From: Mansonella perstans
Lineage: Eukaryota; Nematoda; Chromadorea; Rhabditida; Onchocercidae
Assembly: GCA_037074765.1 (NCBI GenBank)
Contig: JBAMDO010000003.1
Location: forward strand, 62,001 to 126,000
DNA: 64,000 bases
Direction of reading: 5' to 3'
In this document: positions 12,591-25,799 of the stretch, one piece after another
Layout: the number at the start of each line of letters is the position of its first letter
How positions within the stretch are numbered: position 1 is the stretch's first letter
Made by a program: the position numbers and the translations under genes
Notes under the pieces: generated by a model
Told to the model about the DNA's origin: nothing
The model's database searches: none
The model's input: the letters and a program-made list of their open reading frames with translations, nothing else

Positions 12591-14906
12591 GAAGAAATTT
12601 CGTGTACTGTTTTGTATGATCTCATGGAAATACTGAGCTCGTAAAAATGCCTGAAAAATTTTCCTTTCAATTGAAGAAAGCTTTTTTGAGTGAAGAGGAA
12701 AGTCGTGTATACCAAAGTATATAAATCTTTTCGAGAAAAATACCACAATCCTGAATACAAAATGAATTTTGATCAGAAATTTCTATAAAACTGAAAGGAA
12801 AATTAGAATTATGTCATTGTTTTATTTATTTATTGTCATCGATAGTTCCAATTAAGGTCGTTTTCAGAAGATTGAATCGTTAACATTCATACGTTGTCAT
12901 AATTCCGAATTTTGTATGCTAAAGAATATGTTGCATTTAGGAAATAGACTAGGTAAAAAGTATGTTCATTTGATTGTTTGTATGGAAATTGATATTAAAT
13001 TTTTCTTTCCAAGAGAAAAATGTTGAATTAGGGCTTATGTGATTGATTTGTTTTTAAAATTTCGAAATTACACTCTCAAGAAAAATCCATCTAACATTAC
13101 TTTGCTATTTTGAACTTATCAGTTATCAGTCATCAAATATGTGAATGAGAAATGGAACAATTGCCAAGGATTTCTGTAAAACATTTCTTATGAGATATTG
13201 TACGTCAGTTAGAAATTTCGGAACTGATCTCATCATTTAGGTTAAAATCATTTGATAATCAATTTCATTGGCAAAAGTTCTATAAAATTTTGATTCATAC
13301 TGTTCTTGTTGAAAATGTTGTGAAGATTTTTTAAAAATTTTTAAAATAAATAAATTTGCAAAATGTAATTCTCCTCTAGATCATATAATTATTTTTCTCA
13401 TTTTGTGAAATGAAATGGACAAAGCATTTAATGAGGAATTGTTCGTTCTCATAGCTAACTTTAACAAAAGAAGAGCAAAAAAAAATTTCTGATCCTTAAA
13501 TTTATTTTAATATTCTTAAACTTTATATAGTTAATGTTTATTTTTGAATTAAATTTTAATTCTTTTTTATCTTTATTATTAAATTACAACTGGCAATCGC
13601 TGTTGCATAAATTGTAAGGAATTTTTCTGTTAATTTTTAATTTTTGATATAGTTTTTTAATTTTTAAATTTCACAATTTAATCATTCTAGAATCAAAAAA
13701 AAATTCTTTCCAAAATAATTTAATTCGCGCAGAACTGATAATGCAAGATGTGCACACGCGTATCAGAATAGGTTATCCTTAAGAATTTCATCATCTTTTT
13801 ATCTCATTCATATTCGAGCATTATTTCGTCTTACGTGCTTCCGTAATGTTTAGTTATTTAATCAGGTGGTGTACAACTTATTGCAATAGGTCACAATCAG
13901 GATTATCGTAAGCCTTTTCCAATCTTTCTATTCTTGTTTTCTTTTCAGTTTTTTTATCTGAAATTTATGAATAAATTGTCTTAAAATTACACTTTCTAAT
14001 TTATCTTTGATTTGTCTTCTTGTTCCATCTTTCTTTCCAGTATTCACGTAGTATGATACAGTTTTAGAACACTACTATCCTTATGATTTTGAATTCAAAT
14101 GATGAGAATTCAATGAATGTTTGATGCTATAGATGCATTGACTTGAATTTTAACCTTAATGAAAAAACTAAATAAATTAGCATATAGATGTTAATAATTA
14201 AGGTTTCATGATAGATTAAAAAAGTTGAACAGATTATTTTATTCAATAAAATTTTCAAAAATTACATTCTATTATTGTTTAAAATTATTTCAAAGTCTTA
14301 TCAATTTTATTACTTATTGCTTATTGTTTGTCATTTTTTGTAATCGTATCTTCTATTTACTATTATCATTTTTGATATAGCTGAATTTTGCAGAGTTCGC
14401 TTCATTGGATTGCAGAATTTTCGACAAATTTTTCGTCCTTTTTTTTCATTTTCATTAATCAAACAGGTAGCATTACCAATTTTTTAAATGTTCAATGAAT
14501 AACTTTTTTTCACATATATGTCATACGTTTCTTGAAATGTTGAAAATTTGACATGATTTAGATAAAGTAATGCTACTGAAAAAAATTTAGATGTATTATG
14601 AGAAGTTACCAAATGTGTTGAAGAAAGTTTTTGACATTAGTATAAGAAATGTTCTGAGTGAAAAAAAAAAAAAAAAAGAATTTTTGTATTTTTCTTACAT
14701 AGTATTAGTATGTTAAATACTATTCTGATAATGGTTACGAAGACTTTCCAATCATTCTGGAGAGTGATAAAAATTTTTTTTCTTCTTTGACTGTTTTAAT
14801 TTACTTCAAGAATTTTGAAGCCATAATTGAACGCGAATAAAATTTCATGGAATAGATAAGCGAATATAAATGTACTGCTTAAGTTGGATTACTTTTTTAG
14901 AACAGT
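12591..14906. other. 2.3 kb intergenic stretch, no gene seen
   Basis: Very AT-rich spacer between NDC1 and the sirtuin gene. I saw no conserved coding block, RNA gene or repeat structure on either strand. Only short A/T homopolymers stand out (for example near 14,660). Confidence 0.5.
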
Positions 14907-17900
14907 ATGGCAGATGACAACATGTCGGAAAAGCAAGCAACCGGCGATCCAGCAAAAAAGGAGAAGCGTGAAGGCTCACCTTTAATGAAGCCATCGGGAT
15001 CAACGGATAATAAAAATTCAATCAATCCGAGCGCTCTCGAGAAGTTGGTGACGAAATTAGGAAAATTAACGATGAAGGAAAAGGGGAAAGGTATGATTTG
15101 AAGTTGATGGCCGAGTTTGTTATGTGAACCCAAGTTACTTCACCACTTATGAAAATAATGCTAGTCTAATAAAAGAGAAATTGGAGCATTCAAGTGAAAA
15201 GGATCCTCACTGAAATTAATTTTAAGTGGAAACTAAATAAGAGTTATGATGGTCCAAAATGAAACGGATGAGATATAAAGTTATGTTTGAAGATTCATTA
15301 TTCTGATTCCAAATGGGCATAAAAATATTTCTGAAATATCTTTAAAACAAATATTTTAACATTTGCAATGCAGAAGTTTTTCATCGTAGTCTTATCAGCC
15401 TCCCTACGAATTGAATCCTGCAGCGTAGGTGAAACGAAGAATTAGCTAAAATATAGAAGTATGGAAAATAAATTTTCAGACACGAGACAAAAGTTATCAT
15501 CGTTGACAGTCGAGGGCGTCGCCGAATACATTCGCAAATCTGAAGTCAAAAATATAATTGTTCTAACGGGAGCCGGTATATCGACATCCGCTGGTGTTCC
15601 GGATTTTCGAAGTCCAGGTCGGATTTCTTCTCTGTCACTGTTTTATAGATAAGGAATGCATTGCTCTTATATTTTATTGCTGAAATATCTTTTTTTTTTC
15701 CATGAACTGCCGTATCTTTCATCATTTTTTTAGTTCTTCATCCATTTTATTTGATATACTGTTTTTTAATTTTGTGTATTATACAGTATTTTGCTCTTAT
15801 TGTTCATTTTTGTTTTTTACAGATTTAGAATTTAATGAGCAACCAAAATATTTTAATTATAATGTCATAGTGATGAATGATATTTTGATTATACTTGCCA
15901 GATTTTAATTTTTGTAAAATTTAGGTACTGGATTATATGATAATTTATCACAGTACAATTTACCAGATCCAATGGCTATTTTCGATATCGCCTATTTTAA
16001 GAAACATCCTGAACCATTCTATAAATTGGCAAAAGATTTGTTCCCATCACATCTTAAGGTGAAGCTTTTGGAAATTCGAGAAAAAGGATGAAAGAGTAGT
16101 TTTTTCAGGAATACTGAAAAATCAAAATTTCCTTTGCATAATGATCAGTTCAAAGAAATGTCATTAGTCATTGCAGTGAGAAAATGTTATTGTGTTTAAT
16201 TAATGATAGGAAAAATTTCAGGAAAGGTTACAACGTTAATTTCTGTGTTTTCAGCCTACTCCTTGCCATTATTTCATTCGTTTATTGGCAGAAAAAGGTT
16301 TGTTGTTAAGGTGGTATACACAGGTATGTTACATTGCCAGTTATCTGATATTAGTGCAATGCTTTTTTGTTTTCATACTCAGTTACATATTTATGTCTTT
16401 ATTTTCCGTCCTCAGTGAGAAGCATTAAGTAACATCATATTAGCCTGCTTTATTTACTCATTATGTTCTTGCTGTTTTCGGTTTTCATCACAAACGTATA
16501 TACGAACTCAGCGTAAATGTAAGAAAAAGCTAAATAAATTGGGAGATTGTTTATCTAGGCAAAAGTCATCTTTAGACAGAGAAATGAAGACAGTTTATCA
16601 AAAGGAAAAGAAGAATCTCTGCTATTTTTTCTTGTGTTAAATTATTTATTCAAACATTTATATATATTTTCAGAATATTGATTCCTTGGAATTTGTGACT
16701 GGTATTAGTGAAGATAAGTTAGTAACAGCTCATGGATGTCATCACACAAGCACTTGTTTATCGTGTCATGCAAAATTTGATCTGAATTGGATAATGAGTG
16801 AGTGTTTTTGCATCTTTGTAAACCATTTGATACAGAGCTATTGAGGTGAGTTAGAAATTGGAAATAGAATTTAAAATTGAAATGTGGTCATGTTCATCCG
16901 AACTGGAAGTGCAGTGTAGTCTCGGTTACCAACCCTAAATTTTAGAAAAAGTTTCGTTGATATTCCTCGAAATTTTTAGGTATTCCACAAAAAATATGGG
17001 AGAGAATCGGCAGAACTGAATGAAAAATTTGTTTCCGAAACTATTTCAGATAAAGTATTTGTGGAGAATGTTAAAATAGCATATTGCGATAATTGTGGTG
17101 GAATTGTTAAGCCAGATATCGTGTTTTTTGGCGAAAATCTTCCAGCACGATTTTTCAGTTGCTCCATCAAAGTATTTTTTAGAAAGTATAAAGTAGACGA
17201 CAAATTATATAAAATTGATGTCTATTCAATTCCAATTTGGTTTAGAATAACATTGATCATTTTCTATGCTAAATAATCGAGTCATGATAATTATCCAGAA
17301 AGTCAGTAAATGAAGCCTTTCCAGGATTTCCCCAAATGTGATCTTCTGATTATTATGGGAACATCTCTCATCGTACATCCGTTCGCAGGATTAGTTGATG
17401 AAGTTAATGATGATGTGCCACGATTATTGATTAATTTAACAGAAGCTGGATGTAGTATGAATTCACTGTACTCTTTTGGCGGAAGTTCTGGTTTATGCTT
17501 CCGCAATAAGGATAATTATAGGTTTGTTTTATTAATAATAGTAGAACAGCATGACGTCTGTAATAGCGGAATGGATACCCATTTGTTTTAAAAGATTCAA
17601 TTTTTTTTTTTAAGAAATTCATGTTGAGAAATTCAGGTCGGAATTGGGACTGCAAGCCGAAATATTTTTCATTACAGATTCTCAATTGAAGTTGTGATTT
17701 CTCTCTGTTTTGTTTAACATTTGTAATTAACATAATTCACTCGCAACCATTTTTAGAGACGTATTTTGGCAAGGCACAACAGACGATGGTGCTTGGAAAC
17801 TGGCAGAATTATTGGGGTGGACGGCAGAGCTTAAAAAGTTAGTAGAGACAGAATGGAAGAATATTGATGAGAGGGAGAAAAAGGATCAAAAAAATGTCAA

Positions 17901-17985
17901 ATCTGCTGTTGCAACAATTGATGTTACGAGTGAAAAATCAGTTGAGCGTGACAAATCAGTTGATGAAAGTCCAAAAGAATCTTAA
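14907..17985 (+). CDS. SIRT2-like: SIRT2-type NAD-dependent protein deacylase
   Basis: Class I sirtuin that removes acyl groups from lysines using NAD+. Eight exons: 14907-15090, 15480-15617, 15925-16058, 16255-16323, 16674-16797, 17050-17171, 17325-17521 and 17757-17985, with consistent phases, giving 398 residues. The NAD-binding motif is [29 protein letters not shown] and the catalytic His in TAHG follow. Zinc-binding pairs are CLSC and [21 protein letters not shown] and LLIIMGTSL match SIRT2 closely. The last exon carries [14 protein letters not shown] and a charged, disordered tail. The first 60 residues are Lys/Ser-rich and non-conserved. It lies at the left border of the duplicated region, and its last intron and exon are the part that was copied downstream (31,731-31,959 and fragments elsewhere). 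Confidence 0.95.
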
Positions 17986-19768
17986 AATGTATGTATAAAT
18001 TGATTCTGCTTTTTTGTTCTGACAATATCATTATCAGATGAATATACAGAAATTGTTTTTTTCCAACTTTGTTTTTGTTTTTTCAGTCTAATAATGTCTG
18101 ACGTGAACTTTAAGCCAATATGTGGTTGTCTTAAAAATTCTCTTATCAAGAAATCTACATCAAATAGCGTTGGAGCCTTTAATAATGACGATTCTACCAA
18201 GCTATATTTCCAACTTTTTCTTTGGAATTGTGTTAATGTAATTTGTGTGTTTTTGTAACAATTCATACATGTTAGTAAAAATGCTGTACAATAACGCCGA
18301 CAATAAAATTTGGACAAAGTCCATCAATTCTTTCATTATGGGGATAATTCCACTTAATTTACCAACTTATCATTTTTATTAAACTTTCTGAAGCAACTTT
18401 ACTTACAGATAAAAATATAGCTTTCTTAAAAGACAGAAAAGAATTTCATAGTAGGCGAATGGTTTCAGAGAAATGATAAATTTGGTTTCGGACACCGCAA
18501 AATTAATTGTTTAAAGGAACTAGTCATATTTCTTTAAATTATGAAAAAAGATTGCTGATAATTTTTTATCTCTGTAAAATAAATGGATAGCTAAAATCTA
18601 GTTTTATCATTGTCCCATACATTAAATTATTTACTACTTATCCTACCCAATCTGTTGTTTTACCACTCAACTTGGAAATGCTGAAAACGGAGCTACAAAA
18701 AAAAGTCTTAACAACACAAAACAGGCTGTATTCATTGGTTCCGCTTTTGAAGAATAAAACTGCAGTTTTGATTTCTCGAAGTCATTCATAGGTTTTATTA
18801 GTTAAGCAAATGCTCTGTGTTTTAGAAGTTTGGGAAAGGTCGTAAATACCAGTAGGAGTTGCTGTGCTAAATTTTGATTGAAGCGATCCTTAAGAATGAT
18901 ATAAATTGGTCAATTAGACGGAAATTTTCTTAACCGATTGGGCAGAAATATTTCGTTTGGCTTAAGACTTCCAAATTAACTTTATTAGCATTAGGAAAAA
19001 ATGAAGGTGAATACTTCATTAATTTGTGTTCATTTCCCTCATTAATATTCACAGTAAGGATTTGACATCTTCAGAAACTCGAAAGGTTAATTTTGATAAT
19101 GGAAGCGAATGTATTTATTGAATTTATTAAATTTCTCTGTTGGGTTTTCTCGTTATTTGCAAGATGATGTACCTATTTTATTTTCGGCTTTAATAATCAA
19201 TTGTTCCTTCATATTCATTGAGAAAATCCCAGCTCATTAACTTATAAGTTTCAACAATGATTTCAGTAGAATTTCTGACATAAAATTATTTTGAGGAAAA
19301 GCAGCTTGTGATTAGTTACAGAAATAAGTCATCAATGAATTCTCGATTGGGAAACAAGTTTAATTTCAGTTATTTCAAAATTACACATTTAGAAAATTAA
19401 TTACTTTTTATTAAAAAGTTATGTACAGAAAAGGGATTTCATTAACATAACTGCTTATCTTTCCTTGCTACGGAAAATGCTTTTAGCGACTTCACAATTC
19501 AGACTCCATTCCACCCAATACTACATAAAGAGCTTGGCAATATAAACAAATCTTTCAAGTACTGATAATCCTGTCATACAAGGAAAATCTTCAAATCATT
19601 TTTGTGTTAACTAAAATCAGAAAATGAATTCTATCTTTATCTTCTGAAGAAACCATAATATAAAAATCGTTTGGAATGAGTTGAAATCGCTGATAGTTTA
19701 CAAATTAATGAAACAGTGTGCATTTCGTAATGTTTGCATTTCCGAAAGATAGTATTTTAGATTTCAAT
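17590..19768 (+). repeat. Duplicon copy a: SIRT2 3' end and flank, small gene missing
   Basis: Starts inside SIRT2 intron 7 and runs through the last exon and 1.7 kb of flank. The first 1.3 kb recurs almost identically at 31,565-32,930 (direct), and the flank recurs inverted at about 21,270-22,600 and 30,000-31,190. Where other copies carry the first exon of the small secreted gene, this copy switches near 19,768 to the inverted 3' flank of the next unit, so exon 1 and the rest are absent. An open frame on the opposite strand (17,982-18,317) is a by-product and also present in the duplicate. Confidence 0.75.
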
Positions 19769-22700
19769 ATCAGAATGAATTTCTCCACCGTGTGGAAACA
19801 AAATGAACTATTTTGGTCGGGAATTTAATTTCTGTTCTATTTGTCGAGTAACTCGAAGAAAAGTCTTCAAATATTAATTGGTTGTATATTATTTCCAACA
19901 TCTTATACATACGATATCCATTTATTTTTCATATTGGTTATTATACACAAATTGCGCTTCAAACCCAAGCGAACTTCGACCGTTTTACAGTTATCCTAGC
20001 ATCTCTCTGCAGTGAACTGTATTTCTATTGATTATACAATGCCTCTCCTAAATTGGTAATCAAATTTTTTGCAATGCTTGTATTTTGCAATAGCCTTCCA
20101 TCGATTGTTAATCCAGCTATTTACGTATGTGGATTTTTAAAATCAAACCTTTATCAAAGGAGTTTTTTATTTAAAATCTTCCAATACTATATCTATGTTA
20201 AATTACTAACCAACAATACTCCGATACTGTAGCCTATTTTCAATCTATTAAAGGACAATACGTAAATTATGGGAATAATGTAAACAACTCCTACAATAAA
20301 AACTAGAGAATACCTAAAATAGAGAGTTTATCAACAAGATATTGGATTTACACTGTTCATTTCTGATTAGCTCTTTCAGATTATCCCAAAATTGTTTTTG
20401 CAAGGCATTCAAACCAACTCAGTGGTTGATCTTACATATTGTAATTGGCAGTGCTATCTCTGCTGACCACTAACAAAGGATGGACTTCAACGTGAAGCGC
20501 AACTCCTAAAACTTTCTCAAAAACTTGTCTTATTAGTCCCGTGATGTTCTCATTCTGTCAGAAAAGATCATCAGTCTTTATTGCTTACACATTCACATTT
20601 GTCATAATATCACTTTAAAGTTTACTTCATGAAGTCAAGAGTGTTTTTCACGAACAACACCGGATTCCTTTCCAGAACAGGCAGTCTTCCATCTTCCGTA
20701 TCACAATGTGTCAATATTGCTGCAATCACAGTTGCAATTACATGGTGTCATCAAAAAAAAATTATTATATAATCTATTTTGCATGTAATTGAAGGAAGTT
20801 GACGAATAAAATTGCAAGTTTAGATTGGAAGAAAAAATTATTAAATTAGAATTTTGAAATAACCAATTATTCAACATTAAATGGTAACAATGTTCAATTG
20901 TTAATGGTCTAGACGTACATTTTCCTACTTGCGTTATTATTTGGCCATCATCCCATAACGTGGTGACTGTATGGTTTGTGAAAGCACCTGCAATTGATAT
21001 CAGAGTTTGTGATATATTTCTTTTTTGAATTGAATCAATAGAATTAGAGAGATCTGTTTTATGACCTTTCAGAGAATAACTTCTTCAATTTATAATGATG
21101 ATGGACTATCATTGTGATTTCTAGCTTCTCCGAATGAACTTCTCTGAATTTTTAAGACTTACCGCCCATAACACTGATGATGGCTCTCTGCTCTTGTTGC
21201 CGGCTACAAAGGATGAGTAAAGCAAGATACACTATTAGCTTTGCCATATTTGAATTTGTTCGTGTTGAAATCTAAAATACTACCTTTCAGAAATGCAAAC
21301 ATTGCGAAATGCACACTGTTTCATTAATTTGTTAATTTGTAAACTTTCATCGAGTTCGACTTATTTCAAGCGATTTTTATATTACGGTTTCTTCAGAAGA
21401 TACAGATAAAATTCATTTTCTGATTTTAATTAAAACAAAATGACTTTGACGGAATCGTCAGTACTGAAAAGATTTGCTTTATGATTGTTTATTTTGCCAA
21501 GCCCTTCATGTAGAACTGCGTGGAATGAAGTCTGAATTCTGAAGTCACTAGGAGCATTTTCCGCAGCAGGGAAAGGTAAGCAGTTATACTAATGAAATCC
21601 CTTTATGGTATGCAACTTTTTAAAAATAAGTAATTAATTTTCTAAATGCGTAATTTTGAAATAACCGAAATTAAATTTGTTTCCCAATCGCAAATTCATT
21701 GATTATCAATTTCTCTACCTGATGACAAGTTGCATTTTTTCTCGCAGAAAGTCTGCTGAAATCACTGTTGAAACTTATAAGTTAATGAGCTCAATTCAAT
21801 TTCTCAATGAATGTGAAGGAATAATTCATTGTTAAAACAAAAAATAAAATAGGTACATCGTCTTGGAAAATAACTAGAAAACCCAACAGAGGAATTTAAT
21901 GAATTCAATAAATATATTCGCTTCCATTATCAAAATTAACCTTTCGTGTTACTGAGAATGTCAAATCTTTACTGTGAATATTAATGAGGGCAATGAACAC
22001 AAATTAATGAGTATTTACCTTTCTTGAAATCAAGTAATTCTCCTTATGCTAAATAAAGTTAATTTGGAAGTTTTAAGCCAAACGAAATATTTTCGCCCAA
22101 TCAACTGAGGAAAATTTCCGTCTAAATAACTAGTTGATAGGTAATCATTCTTAAGGACTGCTTCAATCAAAATTTAGCACAGCAACTCCTACTGGTATTT
22201 ACGATATTCTCCAAATCTCTGAAACACCGAGCATTTGTTTAACCAATGAAAACTATGAATCATTTTGAGAAATTGAAATTGCAGTTTTATTCTGCAAAAG
22301 CGGAACCAATTCTTTTGTGCCGTAGTACAGCACCAATGAATATAACCTGTTCTATGTTGTGAAGACGTTCAAAAGAATCCTTTTTTTCTGCAGCTTCTTT
22401 TTTCAGCATTTCCAGGTTGAGTGGTAAGACAGTGGATTACGGAAAATAAGTAGAAAAAAATTTGATATATGGGATAATTATAAAACTAGGTTTCAGCTTT
22501 CCAGTTGTTTTATTTTGTAGAGATAAAAAATTATTAGTGATCGTTTTTCATAATTTAAAAAAATATAACTAGTTCCTTTAAACAATTAATTTTGCGGTAC
22601 CGGAAGTCAAATTAGTCATTTTTCTGAAATCACTGCAATTTGAATTTAGAAATGAATCTGCTGATTTCTAATTATCCATATTCCAAGGTTACGGAAGTTG

Positions 22701-22930
22701 TTCCTGTGCTATGGCCGAATCTCTTAATATTTGTTGCAAAAAGTTTTAAACTATTGTAAAAGTCGCCTATGCACTGTGAAATTCCTTTCTTTTTTTGTAT
22801 GAAAGCTATATTTTTGTCTGCAAGTAAAGTTGTTTCAGAAAGTTAGCTAAAAATGGTAAGCTGGAAAATAAGTGAATTTATCTCTGAGATGAAAGAATTG
22901 ATGGGATTTGTTTAATATCAATTTCTATCA
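19769..22930 (-). repeat. Duplicon copy b, inverted, with intact small secreted gene
   Basis: Minus-oriented unit. 19,769-20,620 is the 3' flank (also at 34,930-35,830 direct and 27,720-28,560 inverted), 20,622-21,247 is the gene, and 21,270-22,930 is the 5' flank. The phrase ACTCCTACTGGTATTTACGA near 22,190 marks the flank in many copies. Confidence 0.75.
20622..21247 (-). CDS. Small secreted protein, MAKLIVYL family, copy 1 (intact, 83 aa)
   Basis: Unrecognised family. Minus-strand exons are 21163-21247, 20919-20987 and 20622-20719, with both introns in phase 1. Residues 1-13 (MAKLIVYLALLIL) form a signal peptide ending near CS. A short polar stretch (RQQEQR), AIISV, the core GAFTNHTVTTLWDDGQIITQ with an N-glycosylation sequon (NHT), and the tail LTHCDTEDGRLPVLERNPVL follow, ending LDFMK. 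Intron boundaries are GTAAG...GCAG and GTACG...GCAG. An AATAAA follows the stop in the related copies; here it is slightly altered. Relative to most copies exon 3 is one codon shorter. Probably exported from the cell; role unknown. An antisense open frame over exon 3 recurs in several copies and is considered a shadow. Confidence 0.72.
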
Positions 22931-23214
22931 GTTTCTATCATATTTTAACGAAAAATAAAATGAACACATTCTCTAAATGAAATATTTATAGACGAAACGA
23001 AAAGATGAAAAAATAAATTGAATTCACTGCTAGATTAGCGCATTCAGTCTTCTGATGGCTGTACAGTGGATAAATTTTCTAGTACTTGGAAATAAATGAA
23101 TTAAATAAGGCAGTTATTCATATTGATTTCATGAAATCAAATGATAATTAGAAACCTGAATGGAATTTAATCTAGAATTTAATTCAGCTGAAATTTAATT
23201 CAATGAAATTTGAA

Positions 23215-23850
23215 CTGATAATCAATTTGTTTTAAAAGATTTAATATTTTTTTTTTAAGAAATTCATTTTGAAAAATTCAGGTCAAAATTGGGACTGTAA
23301 GCCAAAATATTTTTCATTATAGCTTCTCAACCGATATCAATTTCAATTGCAGCGGATTTCACAGACCATACAGTCACCACGTTAAGGGATGATGGCCAAA
23401 TAACAACGCAAGTAGGAAAACGTATGTCTAGACCATTGAGAATTGAAAATATATACACTTAATATTGAATAACTGGTTATTTCAAAATTCTAATTTGATA
23501 ATTTTTTCTTCTAACCTAAATTTGCAAATTTATTCGTCAACTTCTTTCGGTTAAATAATAGATTATATAATTATTTCTTTTTGATGATACAAGGTAATTA
23601 CAATTATAACTATAATTGCAGCAATACTGACACATTGTGGTACGACGGAAGATGGAAGACTGCCTGTTCTGGAAAAGAATCCGATGTTGTCCTTGAAAAA
23701 CACTCTTGATTTCATGAAGTAAACTTTAAAGTGATATTATGACAGATGTGAATCTGACAGAATGAGAACATCACGGAACTAATAAGACAAGTTGTTGAGA
23801 AAGTTTTAGGAATTGGCCTTCACGTTGAAGTCGTGCTTTGTTGTTGATTC
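23215..23850 (+). repeat. Duplicon copy c, truncated chimera
   Basis: Begins like SIRT2 intron 7 (same as 31,560-31,650) but breaks near 23,330 and continues directly into exon 2 of the small secreted gene. The preceding 22,930-23,215 segment is a direct repeat of 31,220-31,560, so the junction arrangement (minus unit, spacer, plus unit) itself was duplicated. Confidence 0.7.
23353..23722 (+). pseudogene. MAKLIVYL-family copy 2, lacks exon 1
   Basis: Only exon 2 (23353-23421) and exon 3 (23622-23722) are present. Exon 2 reads ADFTDHTVTTLRDDGQITTQ, with the sequon changed and W to R. Exon 3 reads LTHCGTTEDGRLPVLEKNPM and remains open to LDFMK. The signal-peptide exon is replaced by SIRT2 intron sequence, so a secreted product is not expected. 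Confidence 0.75.
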
Positions 23851-24263
23851 ACTTTTCTAGATGTACAAAAACCATTATTTTTATGTTGAAATCATTAATA
23901 GCTCCGCAATTCTTTCTTCATCGTTGAAGAACTTGCAATACGATCAATCAATGATACTGAATCATCAATGATACACAATCAGTGATACTGAATCATCAGT
24001 GATACACAATCAGTGATATTGAATCCATTTGAGCACAACAATTCAACGGAAAAATAAAACTTCATTGATAGTTCAGTATGCAATTACCGTAGTGTCTCAG
24101 ATTTCTATTTGTCTGCTGTATCATATGATTACCATCAAAGGAATAGTGAAGGAAAATGCATCTAAGCATCATATAAAACTTTTTTCTGATTAACCACAAA
24201 CAGATTGGTAGAGATTGAATAGTTTCATTGCATATTCTCAGTTGTTATCATATTCTGCATAAA

Positions 24264-24342
24264 ACTTACCTTTCCGTCATCTTTTCCCATCATTTCATGA
24301 ACGCAATAGTTGCGATTTCATGGGCTGCTAATTGATATGTCA
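24264..24342 (-). pseudogene. Fragment of CHK1 exon 13
   Basis: Read on the minus strand, the GAAATGATGGGAAAAGATG core and flanking positions match the exon of CHK1 at 45,590-45,685 (EMMGKDG in the KA1 region), including a GTAAG after it. The copy is diverged and isolated. The surrounding 23,850-24,340 is an inverted relative of 43,690-44,000. Confidence 0.6.
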
Positions 24343-25170
24343 AAAAAAGGAAATTTTGTCTCGCATATTCAGATACTTAGCACGACTGTTAGTTAAACCT
24401 CTCCTCAATGTGCTACAATGCATAATCTTAATTGAAAAAAAACAGTTGTTGACTTCATTTCGCATTAAAAGAAAAATCTAATAAGAAACCGAGTGGTAAT
24501 GCAAGGCTAATGACTAATCAAACCGAGTATAATATGTTCAATAAATTATGTGAAAAAATAAACGATCAATATGTCGAATCAAAGCTAATTTAATTTTTTT
24601 TCACGTCAAATAAATCATTTCGTTTAGTGATAGTGAAAGCAAATTTGATTTGTGTGCTTCAATTTTAATTAGTTTTAATAATTACTCCAAACGACACATA
24701 TTGTTTTCTTTTGTTACAGCAAATCTAATTCGAAATATAAATAAAATGACCGAATGCATCAATATTTTTGCTTTTTAACTAAGCTTGATATGATGGGAAA
24801 AGAAAAAAAAAATGGAATTAAATAAATGGGTACATTCTGGCTGGAGAACAGCAAGGAGAATTTGTGTCAAAAATTGAAATGACTTTGAAAATAAATTACC
24901 TAAAAACAAATGTCGCTGCATCACCAACTTTTATGAAGATTCCTTTTCACTTTCCGCAATAATGTTTTTTTTTTTTTTTACAACAAAGTATCAACAATTG
25001 TCAGTAACATTCAAACAACTTTCATAACATCGAAATCTAATTTGAAAGGAAGTCAGCACATTTTTTTAAAATTCATTTCAAGTATCGCAAAACTACACAT
25101 TTAGAGAAATCAATTATTTTCTCTAAACTAGTTATTTTTCTCTAATTTTTGGAAAAAGATTACTGATGGA
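24343..25170. other. No gene seen
   Basis: AT-rich sequence that I could not match to another part of the window. It holds only short homopolymer runs (poly-T at 24,966-24,979). Confidence 0.4.
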
Positions 25171-25392
25171 CGATGGGCTGATCCCGGAGGCAAGTGCAAT
25201 GCCGGGTCGACCCGTGATGGGTGAAGAGCAAGCCCCTAAAAATCCATTATGATGTCAAAAATAGAATAATCTCGAAGTGGTCGATAGATTACATATCAGA
25301 GATTAAGCTGATAAAAACCGATACTATACTTTGAATAACTTGTTGTTACTGGACTAAGAAATGCGGAAATTAAGATGCCGAAGAAAAAATGC
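25171..25392 (-). pseudogene. U2 snRNA-like sequence, probable pseudogene
   Basis: Read on the minus strand, order and sequence follow U2 snRNA: a 5' TTCTTCGGC, then AGTATAGTATC and TTTTTATCAG (branch-site recognition region and beyond), TCTGATA, an Sm-site-like GGATTTTTAGG, GGGGCTTGCTC (stem III) and GACCCGGCATTGCACTTGCC with CCGGGATC (stem-loop IV). It is a GC-rich island in AT-rich DNA. Against the U2 I remember, the branch-recognition GTAGTA is changed to ATAGTA. About 30 unrelated bases interrupt the 5' domain, and the Sm site is imperfect. These points favour a pseudogene over a working U2 gene. Confidence 0.72.
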
Positions 25393-25799
25393 AGCCTATA
25401 GTAATGGTTCCGATTGCGCTGTTTCATTGTTTCCGCTTTCGTTGTTTAGTTCTGCTTATTGATTGGTTCCGTTATCGAAGTTTAAAACCACATTTTTTAT
25501 GTCTCAAACCAGTCGCTCTGTCAATCCTTGCCAATGAAAATGCTTAGAGTTTGAGCGTTTTAAGGAATCCAACAATATTAACATATCATAGGAGTTACAT
25601 GTGCTCAATTTCGATTGCAACAGTATTTGAGAATGATTGTTCCTTGATCATCAATTAATGATTATCTCTTAATCACGTAATTAGAGCGCCATTTCTGGCT
25701 ATCATTGATCCCAGTTTTGTCCTAAATAATGCTAGAACAACTTCGTAACCTTGGATTCTGAATAAATTGGAATTAACACATTCGCTTTTAAATTTGAAT

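Noticed and set aside
17982..18317. 111-codon minus-strand open frame, repeated at 31,956-32,291
   Set aside because: It lies antisense to the SIRT2 stop and 3' flank, is copied only because that DNA was duplicated, has no start or splice context and resembles no family. The degraded copies do not preserve its frame.
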